From an uncultured Alsobacter sp. (lineage in GTDB: Bacteria; Pseudomonadota; Alphaproteobacteria; Rhizobiales; Beijerinckiaceae), in assembly GCF_945952055.1 (NCBI RefSeq), contig NZ_CAMFHB010000001.1, forward strand, positions 247,642-311,641: DNA of 64,000 nt, read 5' to 3'. The notes beneath the pieces were generated by a model, which did no database searches, was not told where the DNA came from, and was given only the letters and a program-made list of their open reading frames with translations. Both the position numbers and the translations under genes were made by a program. The first letter of the stretch is position 1. Each line of letters begins with the position of its first letter. Shown piece after piece: positions 34,975-44,273 of the stretch.

Positions 34975-36381
34975 ATGGCGACGCGAACCGAAACGGACAG
35001 CTTCGGCCCCATCGAGGTGCCGGCCGATCACTATTGGGGGGCGCAGACGGAGCGCTCGCTGCACAACTTCCGGATCGGCGAAGGCCGGATGCCCGTCGGC
35101 ATCGTGCGGGCGCTGGTGCTGGTCAAGAAGGCCGCCGCCCAGGCCAATGCGGAGCTGGGCGAGCTCGATCCCCGGCTGGCCGACGCCATCGCGTCCGCCG
35201 CGGACGAGGTGCTGGGCGGGGGCTGGGACGCTGAGTTTCCCCTCGTCGTCTGGCAGACGGGCTCGGGCACCCAGTCCAACATGAACGCGAACGAGGTGCT
35301 CGCGGGGCGGGCCAACGAGAGTCTCGCGGGCACGCGGGGCGGCAAGTCCCCCGTGCATCCCAACGATCACGTCAACCGGGGCCAGTCGTCGAACGACACC
35401 TTCCCGACCGCGATGCACGTGGCGGCGGCGCTGGCGGTCAGCGGTCGCCTCCTGCCCGCGCTCGACGCGCTGGCCGATGCGCTGGACGAGAGGGCGCAGG
35501 CGTTCCGGGGCATCATCAAGATCGGCCGGACCCACACCCAGGACGCGACGCCGCTGACGCTGGGGCAGGAGTTCTCGGGCTACGTCGCGCAGGTCCGCAA
35601 CGGACGGCGACGCATCGCCGCCGCGCTGGAGGAGATCTGGCCGCTGGCCCAGGGCGGCACCGCGGTCGGCACCGGCCTCAACGCCCATCCGCGGTTCGGC
35701 GCCAAGGTGGCCGAGCGCCTAGCCGACCTGACCGGCCTGCCGTTCAGACCGGCGGAAAACCGTTTCGAGGCGCTCGCCGCCCACGACGCGCTCGTCAACC
35801 TGCACGGGACGCTCGATGCGGCGGCGGCCGGACTGTTCAAGATCGCCAACGACATCCGGCTGCTGGCCTCCGGCCCGCGCTCGGGCCTGGGCGAACTGAT
35901 CCTGCCCGAGAACGAGCCCGGTTCCTCGATCATGCCCGGCAAGGTGAACCCCACCCAGGCCGAGGCGATGACGATGGTGTGCTGCCGGGTCTTCGGCAAC
36001 CAGACGACCGTCACCGTCGCCGGCAGCCAGGGTCATTTCGAACTGAACGTCTACAAGCCCGTGATCGCGGCAGCCCTGCTCGAGTCGATCGGGCTCATGG
36101 CCGACGCCGCGGACAGCTTCCGGGAGCATTGCGTCGTCGGGATCCGGGCGGACGAGGGCCGCATCGCGGAGGCGATGCGCCGGTCGCTGATGCTGGTCAC
36201 GGCGCTTGCGCCGCGCATCGGCTACGACGCGGCAGCCAAGGTCGCCAAGGCGGCCCACGCCAACGGAACGACCCTGCGGGAAGAGGCACTGCGGCTCGGC
36301 GTGGTGACCGGCGAGGAGTTCGATGCGCTGGTCCGGCCGGAAACGATGATCGGCGAGGCCGGTCCGGCCGATCAGGCCTGA
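34975..36381 (+). CDS. fumC: Class II fumarate hydratase
   Basis: A 468-aa enzyme of full family length converting fumarate to malate in the TCA cycle. It has [13 protein letters not shown], the catalytic histidine region [16 protein letters not shown], and the superfamily signature [17 protein letters not shown]. The start ATG has TGGAGAC upstream. It is alone on its strand here, between the amidoligase cluster and a convergent MFS gene with which it overlaps by 10 bases. Confidence 0.95.
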   Translation: MATRTETDSFGPIEVPADHYWGAQTERSLHNFRIGEGRMPVGIVRALVLVKKAAAQANAELGELDPRLADAIASAADEVLGGGWDAEFPLVVWQTGSGTQSNMNANEVLAGRANESLAGTRGGKSPVHPNDHVNRGQSSNDTFPTAMHVAAALAVSGRLLPALDALADALDERAQAFRGIIKIGRTHTQDATPLTLGQEFSGYVAQVRNGRRRIAAALEEIWPLAQGGTAVGTGLNAHPRFGAKVAERLADLTGLPFRPAENRFEALAAHDALVNLHGTLDAAAAGLFKIANDIRLLASGPRSGLGELILPENEPGSSIMPGKVNPTQAEAMTMVCCRVFGNQTTVTVAGSQGHFELNVYKPVIAAALLESIGLMADAADSFREHCVVGIRADEGRIAEAMRRSLMLVTALAPRIGYDAAAKVAKAAHANGTTLREEALRLGVVTGEEFDALVRPETMIGEAGPADQA

Positions 36382-37550
36382 CGGGCGTCGATCCGCGCCA
36401 GCAGCGTGGCGGCGGTGTATCCGACGGCACCGAGCAGGGCCGCGCAGGCGACGAGCGTCACCGTCGCGCCTGCCGCGTGCAGGAACGGGCCGACGACGAT
36501 CGGCGCGAGGCCCTGGCCGAGGAAGAAGAAGAAGGCGTGCAGCGCGACCGCCGATCCGCGCGCCGCGGGCGCCAGGCCCACGGCCCGGTTCTGCAGCCCG
36601 GTGTGCAGCATGAAGAACCCGAAGCCCAGCACGAGGAAGCAGGCGGCGCTGAACGGCCACGGGGCGACGATGGCGAAGCCGAGCAGTCCCAGCGCGCCGA
36701 GGGTGCCGCCGAGCTTCATCAAGGTGAGCGAGGCGAAGACCCGCAGCAGCGAGCCCGCCGCCACGGAGAAGACAATGCCGCCGAGGCCGAGACCGCCGAT
36801 CACGAAGCCCGCCTCCAGCGTGCTGCCGACCTCGCGCTGACGCAGCGTCTCGGCCACGAAGGGCAGGAGGCCGTAGACCGATCCGCCCTCGATGAAGACC
36901 GAGGCGTAGCAGACGACGGCCCGGGGATTGGCGAAGACCTGCCTGTATCCCTCCATGAAGCGCTCGACCGAGAAGGCCTGCGGCGCTTCGCCCGTGGGCC
37001 GGCGGATGAAGACCAGGGCCGCCGTGGCCGCGACGAGCCCCGCTGCTCCGGCCAGCCAGAGCGGCGCGCGCCAGCCATAGGCCGCACCCAGCACGCCCGA
37101 ACAGGCCACGCCGACGAGCTGCCCCAGCATCGCGGACGCGACGATGCGGGCGAGCGCCACCTGCCTGCGATGCGGCTCGACGCGATCCCCGACCAGCGCC
37201 AGGGCGAGCGGGATGACGCCGCCGGCGGCAGCTCCCGCCACCACGCGGCTGGCGAAGAGGAGACCGAGGTCGTCGACGAGCGCGGCCGCCACGAGGGCCA
37301 CCGCCATCAACGCGGTGCACAGGCGCAGGACGGAGGGCTTGCCGAAGATGTCGCCGAAGGGCCCCAGGACGGGCTGGCTCAACCCGTAGGGCAGCGCGAA
37401 GGCCGTCGACAGCAGGGCGGCGGTCGCCACGACAACCCCGAAGTGATCGGCCAGAAGCGGGACGATCGGGTCCGTGACGCGCCCGCCGAGGGCCGCGGCC
37501 ATGCAGCAGACACCGAGAACGACGAGGGACTTGTTCTCGGGTGACAACAT
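36372..37550 (-). CDS. MFS transporter
   Basis: A 392-aa inner-membrane protein with twelve predicted helices. The loop motif between helices 2 and 3 is present as [16 protein letters not shown], the antiporter-type segment lies around [18 protein letters not shown], and residues 180-215 form the central loop. It resembles drug or metabolite efflux carriers, but no substrate can be assigned. ATG 37550 is preferred because the first helix starts soon after; a GTG at 37598 would add 16 residues. Confidence 0.85.
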   Translation of the reverse strand: MLSPENKSLVVLGVCCMAAALGGRVTDPIVPLLADHFGVVVATAALLSTAFALPYGLSQPVLGPFGDIFGKPSVLRLCTALMAVALVAAALVDDLGLLFASRVVAGAAAGGVIPLALALVGDRVEPHRRQVALARIVASAMLGQLVGVACSGVLGAAYGWRAPLWLAGAAGLVAATAALVFIRRPTGEAPQAFSVERFMEGYRQVFANPRAVVCYASVFIEGGSVYGLLPFVAETLRQREVGSTLEAGFVIGGLGLGGIVFSVAAGSLLRVFASLTLMKLGGTLGALGLLGFAIVAPWPFSAACFLVLGFGFFMLHTGLQNRAVGLAPAARGSAVALHAFFFFLGQGLAPIVVGPFLHAAGATVTLVACAALLGAVGYTAATLLARIDARQA

Positions 37551-37681
37551 GGGGTGCTGGATGTCGGGTCGGACGGGGGAAGCGATGGTGCGCTGCACCC
37601 TCGACCCCGCCCGGCCCTGATGTCAACGGGCCCGGACGGGTGGCGCCAGCGCGCCACGCGCGGGGCTCGGCCGCGGGGCGG

Positions 37682-38281
37682 TCAGGCCTTCAGCTTGGCG
37701 GCGATCGAGGCGACGTGCTTGCCCTGGTAGCGGGCGGCCTCGAGCTCGATGGCCGAAGGCTGGCGCGATCCGTCGCCGTCGGTGATCGTGGAGGCGCCGT
37801 AGGGCGAGCCGCCCTTCACCTCGTTCACGCCCATCTGTCCCTGGAAGGCGTAGGGCAGGCCGACGACGACCATGCCGTGGTGCAGCAGGGTCGGGATGAA
37901 GCCGAGGATGGTCGACTCCTGGCCGCCGTGCTGGGTGGCCGACGACGTGAACACCGAACCAACCTTGCCGACCAGCTTGCCCTGGGCCCACAGGCCACCG
38001 GTCTGGTCCCAGAAATTGCGCATCTGGGACGCCACCGTGCCGAAGCGCGTGCCCGCGCCGACGATCACGGCATCGTACTGGTCCAGCTCGCCGGGGGAGG
38101 CGACCTCGGCCTTCTGGTCCATCTTGAAATGGGACTTCTCCGCGATGTCCGCCGGCACGAGCTCGGGGACGCGCTTCACGACGACGTCGGCCCCGGCCTC
38201 GCGGGCGCCCTCGGCGACGGCATAGGCCATCGTCTCGACGTGGCCGTAGGAGGAGTAATAGAGGACCAGAACCTTCGTCAT
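37682..38281 (-). CDS. wrbA: NAD(P)H:quinone oxidoreductase WrbA
   Basis: A 199-aa flavodoxin-fold FMN enzyme reducing quinones by two electrons. The FMN phosphate loop is [13 protein letters not shown], followed by [19 protein letters not shown] and [13 protein letters not shown], all typical of WrbA. Length fits the family. It lies 145 bases after the kinase-UspA gene on the same strand, and both may be stress-responsive. Confidence 0.95.
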   Translation of the reverse strand: MTKVLVLYYSSYGHVETMAYAVAEGAREAGADVVVKRVPELVPADIAEKSHFKMDQKAEVASPGELDQYDAVIVGAGTRFGTVASQMRNFWDQTGGLWAQGKLVGKVGSVFTSSATQHGGQESTILGFIPTLLHHGMVVVGLPYAFQGQMGVNEVKGGSPYGASTITDGDGSRQPSAIELEAARYQGKHVASIAAKLKA

Positions 38282-38426
38282 GCGACGTCTCCATGGAATC
38301 GGGGCAGGACCGGGGTGTCCTGCGATGGACGCACAAGTGGCGCAGCCGCGGCCTTCCGGCAAGCTGCACGCCTGCAAGCTCGCATTTGCACTGCTTTGCG
38401 GCTTCCCCGCCGGGCGCCTCCCCGCG

Positions 38427-39821
38427 TCAGGCGTGCGCGCGGACGACCGTCACCGTGCAGGGCGCCTCGGCCACCACCTTCGCCGAGACGCTTCCCAGGT
38501 AGCGGCGCAGCGCCGAACTCGCCCGCGCTCCCACCACCATGTGGTCGACCTGGTTGTGGTGGGCGTACTCGATCAGCGCCGCAGCCGGGTCGACGGCCTC
38601 CAGCACGTGGTAGCTCACCCGGTCGTCGTCCCCGGCGACGGGCCTTGCCCAGTCCTTCAGTTCGACGAGCCTCTGGACATAGGTGCTGTTGCCCCTGGCG
38701 TCGGTGTCCTGGTCGATGCTCATCAGCGACGTCTTCAGCACCGTCACGCAGGCCAGGCGGGCCGAGGGGTCCGCGTCGAGCGCACGGCGCGCATGCACGC
38801 GCAGCGTCTCCGCCAGGGTGTCGACGCCGTGGGACAGGTCCACCGCGGCCATCACGATGGGTGCGGAGGAGACGTGCTGGGTCACGGGGGGCCGCAGCTT
38901 CTTCTGCAGGGTCTGGCTGCGGGCCCAGCGCCGGAACGTGGTGACGACGCCGTCCTGCTCCAGGCGCCGGCCGCGCGCGGTGATCGCCACCTGGTCGGGA
39001 TGCTGGAGCGCGAAGGCGAGTTGCGAACCGGAGGCGTAGCGATCCTCGGGCTCGATCTCCAGGCAGCGCAGGATGATCTCCTGCAGCCATTCCGGACAGT
39101 CCTTCCTGAGACGCCGGGGCGGGACCGGGTCGCGCCAGAACCTCTTCAGCATGCCGCTGCGCCGCTGGGGCGAGCCGAAGGGCAGCTTGCCCGTCACCAG
39201 TTCGTAGAGAATGACGCCCAGCGAGTAGATGTCGCTGCGCGGTTCGTTGCGGTCGCTCACGATCTGCTCGGGCGAGATGTAGGCGCCGGTGCCCATCGGC
39301 ACGTCCGATTCCTCGGCCAAGAGGTCGGGCAGTTCCTCGTGGCGCGACAGGCCGAAGTCCAGCAGCGCCGCCTGGCCGGTGTTGCGGACGATGACGTTGG
39401 CCGGCTTCAGGTCCAGGTGCACGACCTTCTGGCGGTGCAGTTCCTGCAGGGCGCGGGCCACGAGGGCTCCCAGATAGGCCACCTCCTCGCACGGAACCGG
39501 CGCCGTCCCGGACCACTCGGCGAGGCTGCGCCCCTGGACATGCTCCATCACGATGTAGGGCAACCGGGAGAAGTCGCCCTGGGCCACGAAGCGGGGCACG
39601 TGGGGCCCGGAAAGGCGTGGCAGGATCGACTGCTCCACCTCGAAGCCGACGATGGCCGAGACGTCGTCGCCCTCGTTGAACACCGGGCACTTCATCAGGA
39701 GCGGACCGGGCTCGCCGTCCTTGCTCACGCTCCAGAGGCTTCCCATGCCGCCCTGGTGCAGGCGCTTGCCCACGGTGAACCCGTCGATCGTCGCGCCTTC
39801 GGCGACGCGGATCAGTGCCAT
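38427..39821 (-). CDS. Ser/Thr protein kinase fused to a universal stress (UspA) domain
   Basis: A 464-aa fusion. The Hanks-type kinase domain (about 12-275) has the glycine loop HQGGMGSL, Lys44, a catalytic loop HLDLKPAN (Asp137, Lys139, Asn142), DFG at 155-157 and GAYISPEQI. Leu136 replaces the Arg of the HRD motif, making it a non-RD kinase. From about residue 315 a UspA domain follows ([18 protein letters not shown] ... [16 protein letters not shown]), close to the ATP-binding UspA motif but with Ser in place of the second Gly. It is one base downstream of a metallophosphoesterase gene. It probably senses nucleotide or stress state and phosphorylates unknown targets. Confidence 0.92.
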   Translation of the reverse strand: MALIRVAEGATIDGFTVGKRLHQGGMGSLWSVSKDGEPGPLLMKCPVFNEGDDVSAIVGFEVEQSILPRLSGPHVPRFVAQGDFSRLPYIVMEHVQGRSLAEWSGTAPVPCEEVAYLGALVARALQELHRQKVVHLDLKPANVIVRNTGQAALLDFGLSRHEELPDLLAEESDVPMGTGAYISPEQIVSDRNEPRSDIYSLGVILYELVTGKLPFGSPQRRSGMLKRFWRDPVPPRRLRKDCPEWLQEIILRCLEIEPEDRYASGSQLAFALQHPDQVAITARGRRLEQDGVVTTFRRWARSQTLQKKLRPPVTQHVSSAPIVMAAVDLSHGVDTLAETLRVHARRALDADPSARLACVTVLKTSLMSIDQDTDARGNSTYVQRLVELKDWARPVAGDDDRVSYHVLEAVDPAAALIEYAHHNQVDHMVVGARASSALRRYLGSVSAKVVAEAPCTVTVVRAHA

Positions 39822-39822
39822 C

Positions 39823-40563
39823 TCAAAGCCCCCGTTGCAGCCTCGTCGCCAGAGACTCCGGCAATCCGGCCTTCCTGATCTTCTCCGCCGCGGCGGCGGT
39901 GTCGTAGGGGACCCGGACGAAGGTCAGGTCCCAGGGGGATGTCTCGAGGAGGCCGTAGCAGGCGGCGGGGTTGCCATCGCGCGGCTGGCCGACGGAGCCG
40001 AGCACGGCCAGCCACCGGCGCGACAAGCTGAGGGGGATGTTCCGGTTGGGCACCGGCACGTGCTCCGCCGGCGGGCGAAGCGGGGCCATGTGGTAGAGCA
40101 CCGGCACGTGGGTGTGCCCGCAGAAGGTCATGCGCTGGGTGGTGGAGCGCAGGCTCCGCTCGGCATCGACGGCGCTTCGGACATAGCCCCAGTCCTTCGG
40201 AGCCCAGCCATTGGCGTGGACGAACAGGGCGTCGCCCTCCACGCGCTCCAGCGGCAGGCCGGCAAGGAAGGCGGCCTGCGCGGTGTCGAGCTGGCCGCGC
40301 GTCCATTCGATCGCGCGGGTCGCGGCCGCGTTCATCGATTCGGTGGGCGTTCCAACCGCCGCGTCATGGTTGCCGAGGAGCGCGAAGGCGCCGTGCTCGC
40401 AGGCGCGCGACACCGTGTCGACGCACCAGGCCGGGTCGGCGCCATAGCCCACGATGTCGCCGAGAAAGCCCTGGCGCTCGGCGCCACGACGGCGCGCGTC
40501 GGCCAGGCAGGCCTCGAAGGCCTCCCTGTTGCCGTGGATGTCGGCGAACAGTGCGATGCGCAC
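39823..40563 (-). CDS. Metallophosphoesterase
   Basis: A 246-aa calcineurin-fold phosphoesterase. All metal-binding blocks are present: FADIHGNREA, GDIVGYGADP, LLGNHDAAV and CGHTHVPV. The family includes YfcE-type phosphodiesterases, Ap4A hydrolases and protein phosphatases. Because the kinase-UspA gene follows one base later, it may reverse that kinase's phosphorylation or act on a related nucleotide signal (inferred). Confidence 0.9.
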   Translation of the reverse strand: MRIALFADIHGNREAFEACLADARRRGAERQGFLGDIVGYGADPAWCVDTVSRACEHGAFALLGNHDAAVGTPTESMNAAATRAIEWTRGQLDTAQAAFLAGLPLERVEGDALFVHANGWAPKDWGYVRSAVDAERSLRSTTQRMTFCGHTHVPVLYHMAPLRPPAEHVPVPNRNIPLSLSRRWLAVLGSVGQPRDGNPAACYGLLETSPWDLTFVRVPYDTAAAAEKIRKAGLPESLATRLQRGL

Positions 40564-40683
40564 CCGGCCTCCGCGAACGATGGCGTGTTCCTCGCCACCA
40601 TTCGACCGCCAAACGGCGCGCCCGCCAATTAGGCAAAGTGCTGAAGAGGTCCAGCCGGGCCAGGCGGCGGCGCGGGGGTGGGA

Positions 40684-40893
40684 TCAGTCCTCGTCGTCGT
40701 CGGAATCGCCGTTCACGGTGTCGGCGTCGTCATCCTCGGCCAGAAGGTCGTCGAGAGTGTCCGCAATGAGCTCGAGCTGGTCGCGGTCCGCGACGATCTC
40801 GAGCGTCTCGCCCCGATCGTCCTCGATGGTCATGACGAAGCCGTCGCGCTGAGATTCCACGTCAAATCGGCTGAGCTTGCGGGATCGGGGCAT
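40684..40893 (-). CDS. Small acidic hypothetical protein
   Basis: A 69-aa protein with a basic N-terminus (PRSRKLSRF) and a very acidic C-terminus ending in DDADTVNGDSDDDED. The middle part (VMTIEDDRGETLEIVADRDQ, LIADTLDDLL) looks like a compact alpha/beta fold. The ATG at 40893 has GGAGAGA upstream; a GTG-type start at 40938 is less likely. No family is recognised. It is a separate transcript between the phosphoesterase and the divergent sensor operon. Confidence 0.7.
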   Translation of the reverse strand: MPRSRKLSRFDVESQRDGFVMTIEDDRGETLEIVADRDQLELIADTLDDLLAEDDDADTVNGDSDDDED

Positions 40894-40966
40894 CGGGTCT
40901 CTCCGAGTGGTCACCCCCCACAACGCGCGCCGAAGCAAGGGGATGCACGGAGCGCTTTGTTCGCAG

Positions 40967-40982
40967 TGTGCGATTTCGCACA
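40967..40982. promoter_or_regulatory. Perfect palindrome in divergent spacer
   Basis: TGTGCGA-TT-TCGCACA is a perfect 7-bp inverted repeat located between the divergent genes starting at 40893 (-) and 41054 (+). It is followed by an A-rich run (GGAAAAAAG). It could be a regulator-binding site for either gene. Confidence 0.5.
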
Positions 40983-41053
40983 GACACGCGGAAAAAAGTG
41001 CTCACGGTGAGGGTTATGACGGTCTGCGGCCGAGCTGAAGTGAGACTAGCGAG

Positions 41054-41563
41054 ATGTCTGACCTTCTGAAATGGCTCGCCGCCGCTGTGGCCCTGGCTCT
41101 GTCGGGCGCGACCTGCTTCGCCCAGCATCTGCCCGCGCCGACCGGTCCCATCGTGCTGACCGTCGCGGGGGCCATCGACATCCGGAACAATGGCGACCGC
41201 GCGGTGTTCGATCGTGCGATGCTGTCGCGTCTGGGTCTGGCGCGGATCAGGACGACCACGCCCTGGACCGACGGGGTCCAGGAGTTCGAGGGCGTGGCCG
41301 TGAAGACCCTGCTGAACGCCGTCGGCGCGAAAGGACGGGTGATGCATGCGGCCGCCATCAACGACTACACCATCGAACTCGACGCCCGCGAGTTCGACGA
41401 CGTTCCCGCGATCCTCGCGATGCGCATGAACGGCAAGGATCTCAGCGTCCGGGACAAGGGGCCGATCTGGCTCGTTTACCCTCGCGACGACTATCCGAAC
41501 GTCAGGGGGCAGTCGAACAACTTCAAGTGGATCTGGCAACTCAAGACCCTTACGATCCGATGA
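41054..41563 (+). CDS. Secreted molybdopterin-oxidoreductase-fold protein
   Basis: A 169-aa exported protein. The signal peptide MSDLLKWLAAAVALALSGAT ends near CFAQ. The mature part resembles the sulfite-oxidase-type molybdopterin-binding fold (VKTLLNAVGAKG, TIELDAREFDDVPAIL, GPIWLVYPRDDYPNV). The mature protein contains no cysteine, so it cannot ligate molybdenum like sulfite oxidase and is probably a sensor or binding domain. It ends one base before the ATG of the hybrid kinase gene, suggesting it delivers a periplasmic signal to it. Confidence 0.8.
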   Translation: MSDLLKWLAAAVALALSGATCFAQHLPAPTGPIVLTVAGAIDIRNNGDRAVFDRAMLSRLGLARIRTTTPWTDGVQEFEGVAVKTLLNAVGAKGRVMHAAAINDYTIELDAREFDDVPAILAMRMNGKDLSVRDKGPIWLVYPRDDYPNVRGQSNNFKWIWQLKTLTIR

Positions 41564-41564
41564 C

Positions 41565-44219
41565 ATGATGGTCTTCGCCGAACGCTCGAAGCGACTTCCC
41601 CTGCTGATGGCGGGGGTCGTGGCGTTGCTCGTCATCAACACGCTGTTGTCGGCCACGCGCTACCTGTCGATGGAAAGTGCCTACCGCGTCCCCTTCGACG
41701 AGAGCCCGGTGTGGGCCACGTCCGAACTGGAGGTCGAGCTGGCGCGCTTCATGGTCGCCTTCGACGGCTTCGTGAACCGCGACCCGGCGATCACCAAGGA
41801 GGTGATGACGGAGCGCTTCGACGTCGCCTGGAGCCGCCTGAACCTCTTCTCCGCCGGCGTCAACGCGCGCTGGGTGCAGGGCCGTGCGGCCGATACGGAG
41901 GAGTTGCGCAAGATCCAGGCGGCGCTCACCGAGCTCGATCCCATCGTCGAGAAGGCCGAGCCGGGGGACGCGGAGGCCTTGCGCAGGGCGCGCGAGCTGA
42001 TCCTGCCGCGCATGCCGGCCATCATGCGCATGACCACGGCGAGCCTGCAGGACGAGGTCGAGGACAGGACCAGGATCGAGCGCATCCAGTCCGACCTGCG
42101 GTCGGAGATCAAGATCTTCGCGATCTCCGCGCTCGCCACCTTCCTGGGGCTGATGGCCTACCTGATTCGGGCGGAGGCGATCGCCCGGGCGAACGTCAGG
42201 GCGCTCACCCGCGCCCAGGCCGCGGCGCAGGCCGCCAGCGACCGGCTCTCGGAGGCCATCGCCAACATCAACGAGGGCTTCGTCCTCTACGACCGGGACG
42301 ACCGGCTCGTCATCAGCAACGCCAAGTACCGCGAGTACTACGATCGGTCCGCGGCCTCCATGGTCCCCGGCAAGACGTTCGAGGACATCCTGCGGGCGGG
42401 CATCGAGGCCGGCCAGTATGCCGGAGCGAGCGAGGACCCGGACGGGTTCCTGCAGCGTCGCATGGCCTTGCGCACGCAGCTCGGCGGGCCCTACGAACAG
42501 CGGCTGGGCGACGGGCGCTGGCTCATGATCTCCGACCGGCGCACGCGCGAAGGCGGCCTCGTCGGCATCCGGACCGACATCACGGAGATCAAGCGGCGCG
42601 AGGCCGAGCTCGAGGTCGCCAAGACCACGCTGCAGCGCCAGGCGGCCGAGCTGCGGCTGCTCGCCGACCGCGAGCGCAGGGCCAATGCGGCGAAGTCCGA
42701 ATTCCTGGCCACGCTCAGCCACGAGATCCGCACCCCGATGAACGCGGTGGTGGGCTTGTCGGAACTGCTCAGCGGCGCGCGGCTCGACCGCCAGTCCGAG
42801 CGCTACGTCGTGGCGATCAACGAGGCCGCCAACCAGCTGCTGCACCTCATCAACACCATCCTGGACCTGTCGCGCCTGGAGGCCGGGCGCGCCGAGCTCG
42901 ACGTCGAGGCGTTCGCCCTGAAGGACATGCTGGCTCGCCTCGTGGGCGTGGCCGGGGCGCTGGCGGCGTCAAAGCCCGTCGACGTCAAATGGGTGGCTGA
43001 GGCGGGTCTTCCGGACACGGTTTTGGGGGACCAGGGGCGGCTCTACCAGGTGCTGCTCAACCTGCTCGCCAACAGCGTGAAGTTCACGCGCGCCGGCTCC
43101 GTCAGCCTCCACGCCGGCCCGTCGCAGCGCGGCGACGGCTGGGTCCGCTTCACCGTGTCCGACACCGGCCCGGGCCTGCCCGAGAACGTGGTCGACCGCC
43201 TGTTCGAACCCTTCGTGCGCGGGGGCGACGCCATCGAAGGCACGACCGGCGGCACCGGCCTGGGGCTGGCCATCAGCCAGCGCTTCGTCGACCTGATGGA
43301 CGGCGAGATCGGCGTGGCGGGAACGTCCGACAAGGGCACGACCTTCTATGTCGAGCTTCGCCTGCCGCAGGCCGTGCTCGCCACCGACCGCCAGGCCCCC
43401 GCCCCGCGCGAGCCCGACGACGCGCGGCCCCTGCGGGTTCTCGTGGCGGAGGACACGCCCAGCAGCCGGATGGTCGTGAAGGCCATGCTCGACAAGCTCG
43501 GGCACGAGGCCGTCTGCGTGGAGAACGGACGCGAGGCGCTGGAGGCCGTGCGCGGCTCCACCTTCGACGCGGTCCTCATGGACATGCAGATGCCCGTCAT
43601 GGACGGCGTGGCGGCCACGAAGGCCATCCGCGCGCTTCCCGGCGACGCCGCGGGCGTTCCCATCATCTTCCTGACCGCCCAGGCGCTCCCCGACGCGCGG
43701 CGCGACGCCCAGGTGGCCGGCACGGATCACTACCTGACAAAGCCGGCGCGCCTGGCCGATCTCAAGCGCATGCTGGCGCACGTCACGGGCGGCGGCGCGC
43801 AGCCACCAGCAGCGGGTGCCTCATCCTCGGCCGGCGCAGGAAGCCCGTCTCCTACGGCGCTGCGCTCCCAGATGGAGCCCGCGCTGGCCGAACTGCGGGA
43901 GGTTCTGCCCGCATCGGCGCTCTCTCCCGTCCTGTCGCGCTTCCTTCAGGACGCGTCCGAGCTGACGCAGGCGCTCGAGCAGTCGCACAGCGACGGCAGC
44001 GTGGGCGATGCGCGCAAGGTCGCCCACCGCCTGGCCGGCATCTTCGGACAGGTGGGCCTGCGCGATCTGGCGAGCCGGGCGCGGCAGGTCAGCAAGCTGG
44101 ACGCGGGGGAGGCACTGGACGGGCTCGCCGGCCTCGTCGGCCCCTGCCGCGAGGCCGTCACGGTGCTGGAGGCGGTGGTGGCCGAGGCCCGTTCCGCGAC
44201 CAGCGCCGCGGCCGAGTAG
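41565..44219 (+). CDS. Hybrid histidine kinase with PAS, receiver and HPt domains
   Basis: An 884-aa sensor. Order: transmembrane helix 1 (about 12-30), a periplasmic helical domain (about 35-182), transmembrane helix 2 (183-201), a PAS domain of the PAS-7 type (about 230-342), a coiled stretch, HisKA with His386 in LSHEIRTPMNA, the HATPase domain (GDQGRLYQVLLNLLANSVKF; DTGPGLPE; GGTGLGLAIS), a receiver with Asp673 in VLMDMQMPVMDG, and a C-terminal HPt with His821 in ARKVAHRLAGIFG. A second ATG at 41568 is equally possible. The secreted protein encoded one base upstream is its likely periplasmic partner. No output regulator is adjacent. Confidence 0.92.
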   Translation: MMVFAERSKRLPLLMAGVVALLVINTLLSATRYLSMESAYRVPFDESPVWATSELEVELARFMVAFDGFVNRDPAITKEVMTERFDVAWSRLNLFSAGVNARWVQGRAADTEELRKIQAALTELDPIVEKAEPGDAEALRRARELILPRMPAIMRMTTASLQDEVEDRTRIERIQSDLRSEIKIFAISALATFLGLMAYLIRAEAIARANVRALTRAQAAAQAASDRLSEAIANINEGFVLYDRDDRLVISNAKYREYYDRSAASMVPGKTFEDILRAGIEAGQYAGASEDPDGFLQRRMALRTQLGGPYEQRLGDGRWLMISDRRTREGGLVGIRTDITEIKRREAELEVAKTTLQRQAAELRLLADRERRANAAKSEFLATLSHEIRTPMNAVVGLSELLSGARLDRQSERYVVAINEAANQLLHLINTILDLSRLEAGRAELDVEAFALKDMLARLVGVAGALAASKPVDVKWVAEAGLPDTVLGDQGRLYQVLLNLLANSVKFTRAGSVSLHAGPSQRGDGWVRFTVSDTGPGLPENVVDRLFEPFVRGGDAIEGTTGGTGLGLAISQRFVDLMDGEIGVAGTSDKGTTFYVELRLPQAVLATDRQAPAPREPDDARPLRVLVAEDTPSSRMVVKAMLDKLGHEAVCVENGREALEAVRGSTFDAVLMDMQMPVMDGVAATKAIRALPGDAAGVPIIFLTAQALPDARRDAQVAGTDHYLTKPARLADLKRMLAHVTGGGAQPPAAGASSSAGAGSPSPTALRSQMEPALAELREVLPASALSPVLSRFLQDASELTQALEQSHSDGSVGDARKVAHRLAGIFGQVGLRDLASRARQVSKLDAGEALDGLAGLVGPCREAVTVLEAVVAEARSATSAAAE

Positions 44220-44273
44220 TCCGGCGACCGTCGACCGGCCCGGAGCAGCGGGGTTCGCCCCCGTGGCGGGACC

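Noticed and set aside
44236..44264. GC-rich hairpin between the hybrid kinase and cysG (CGGGG...CCCCG)
   Set aside because: The stem is short and no U-run follows on either strand; too weak to call a terminator.
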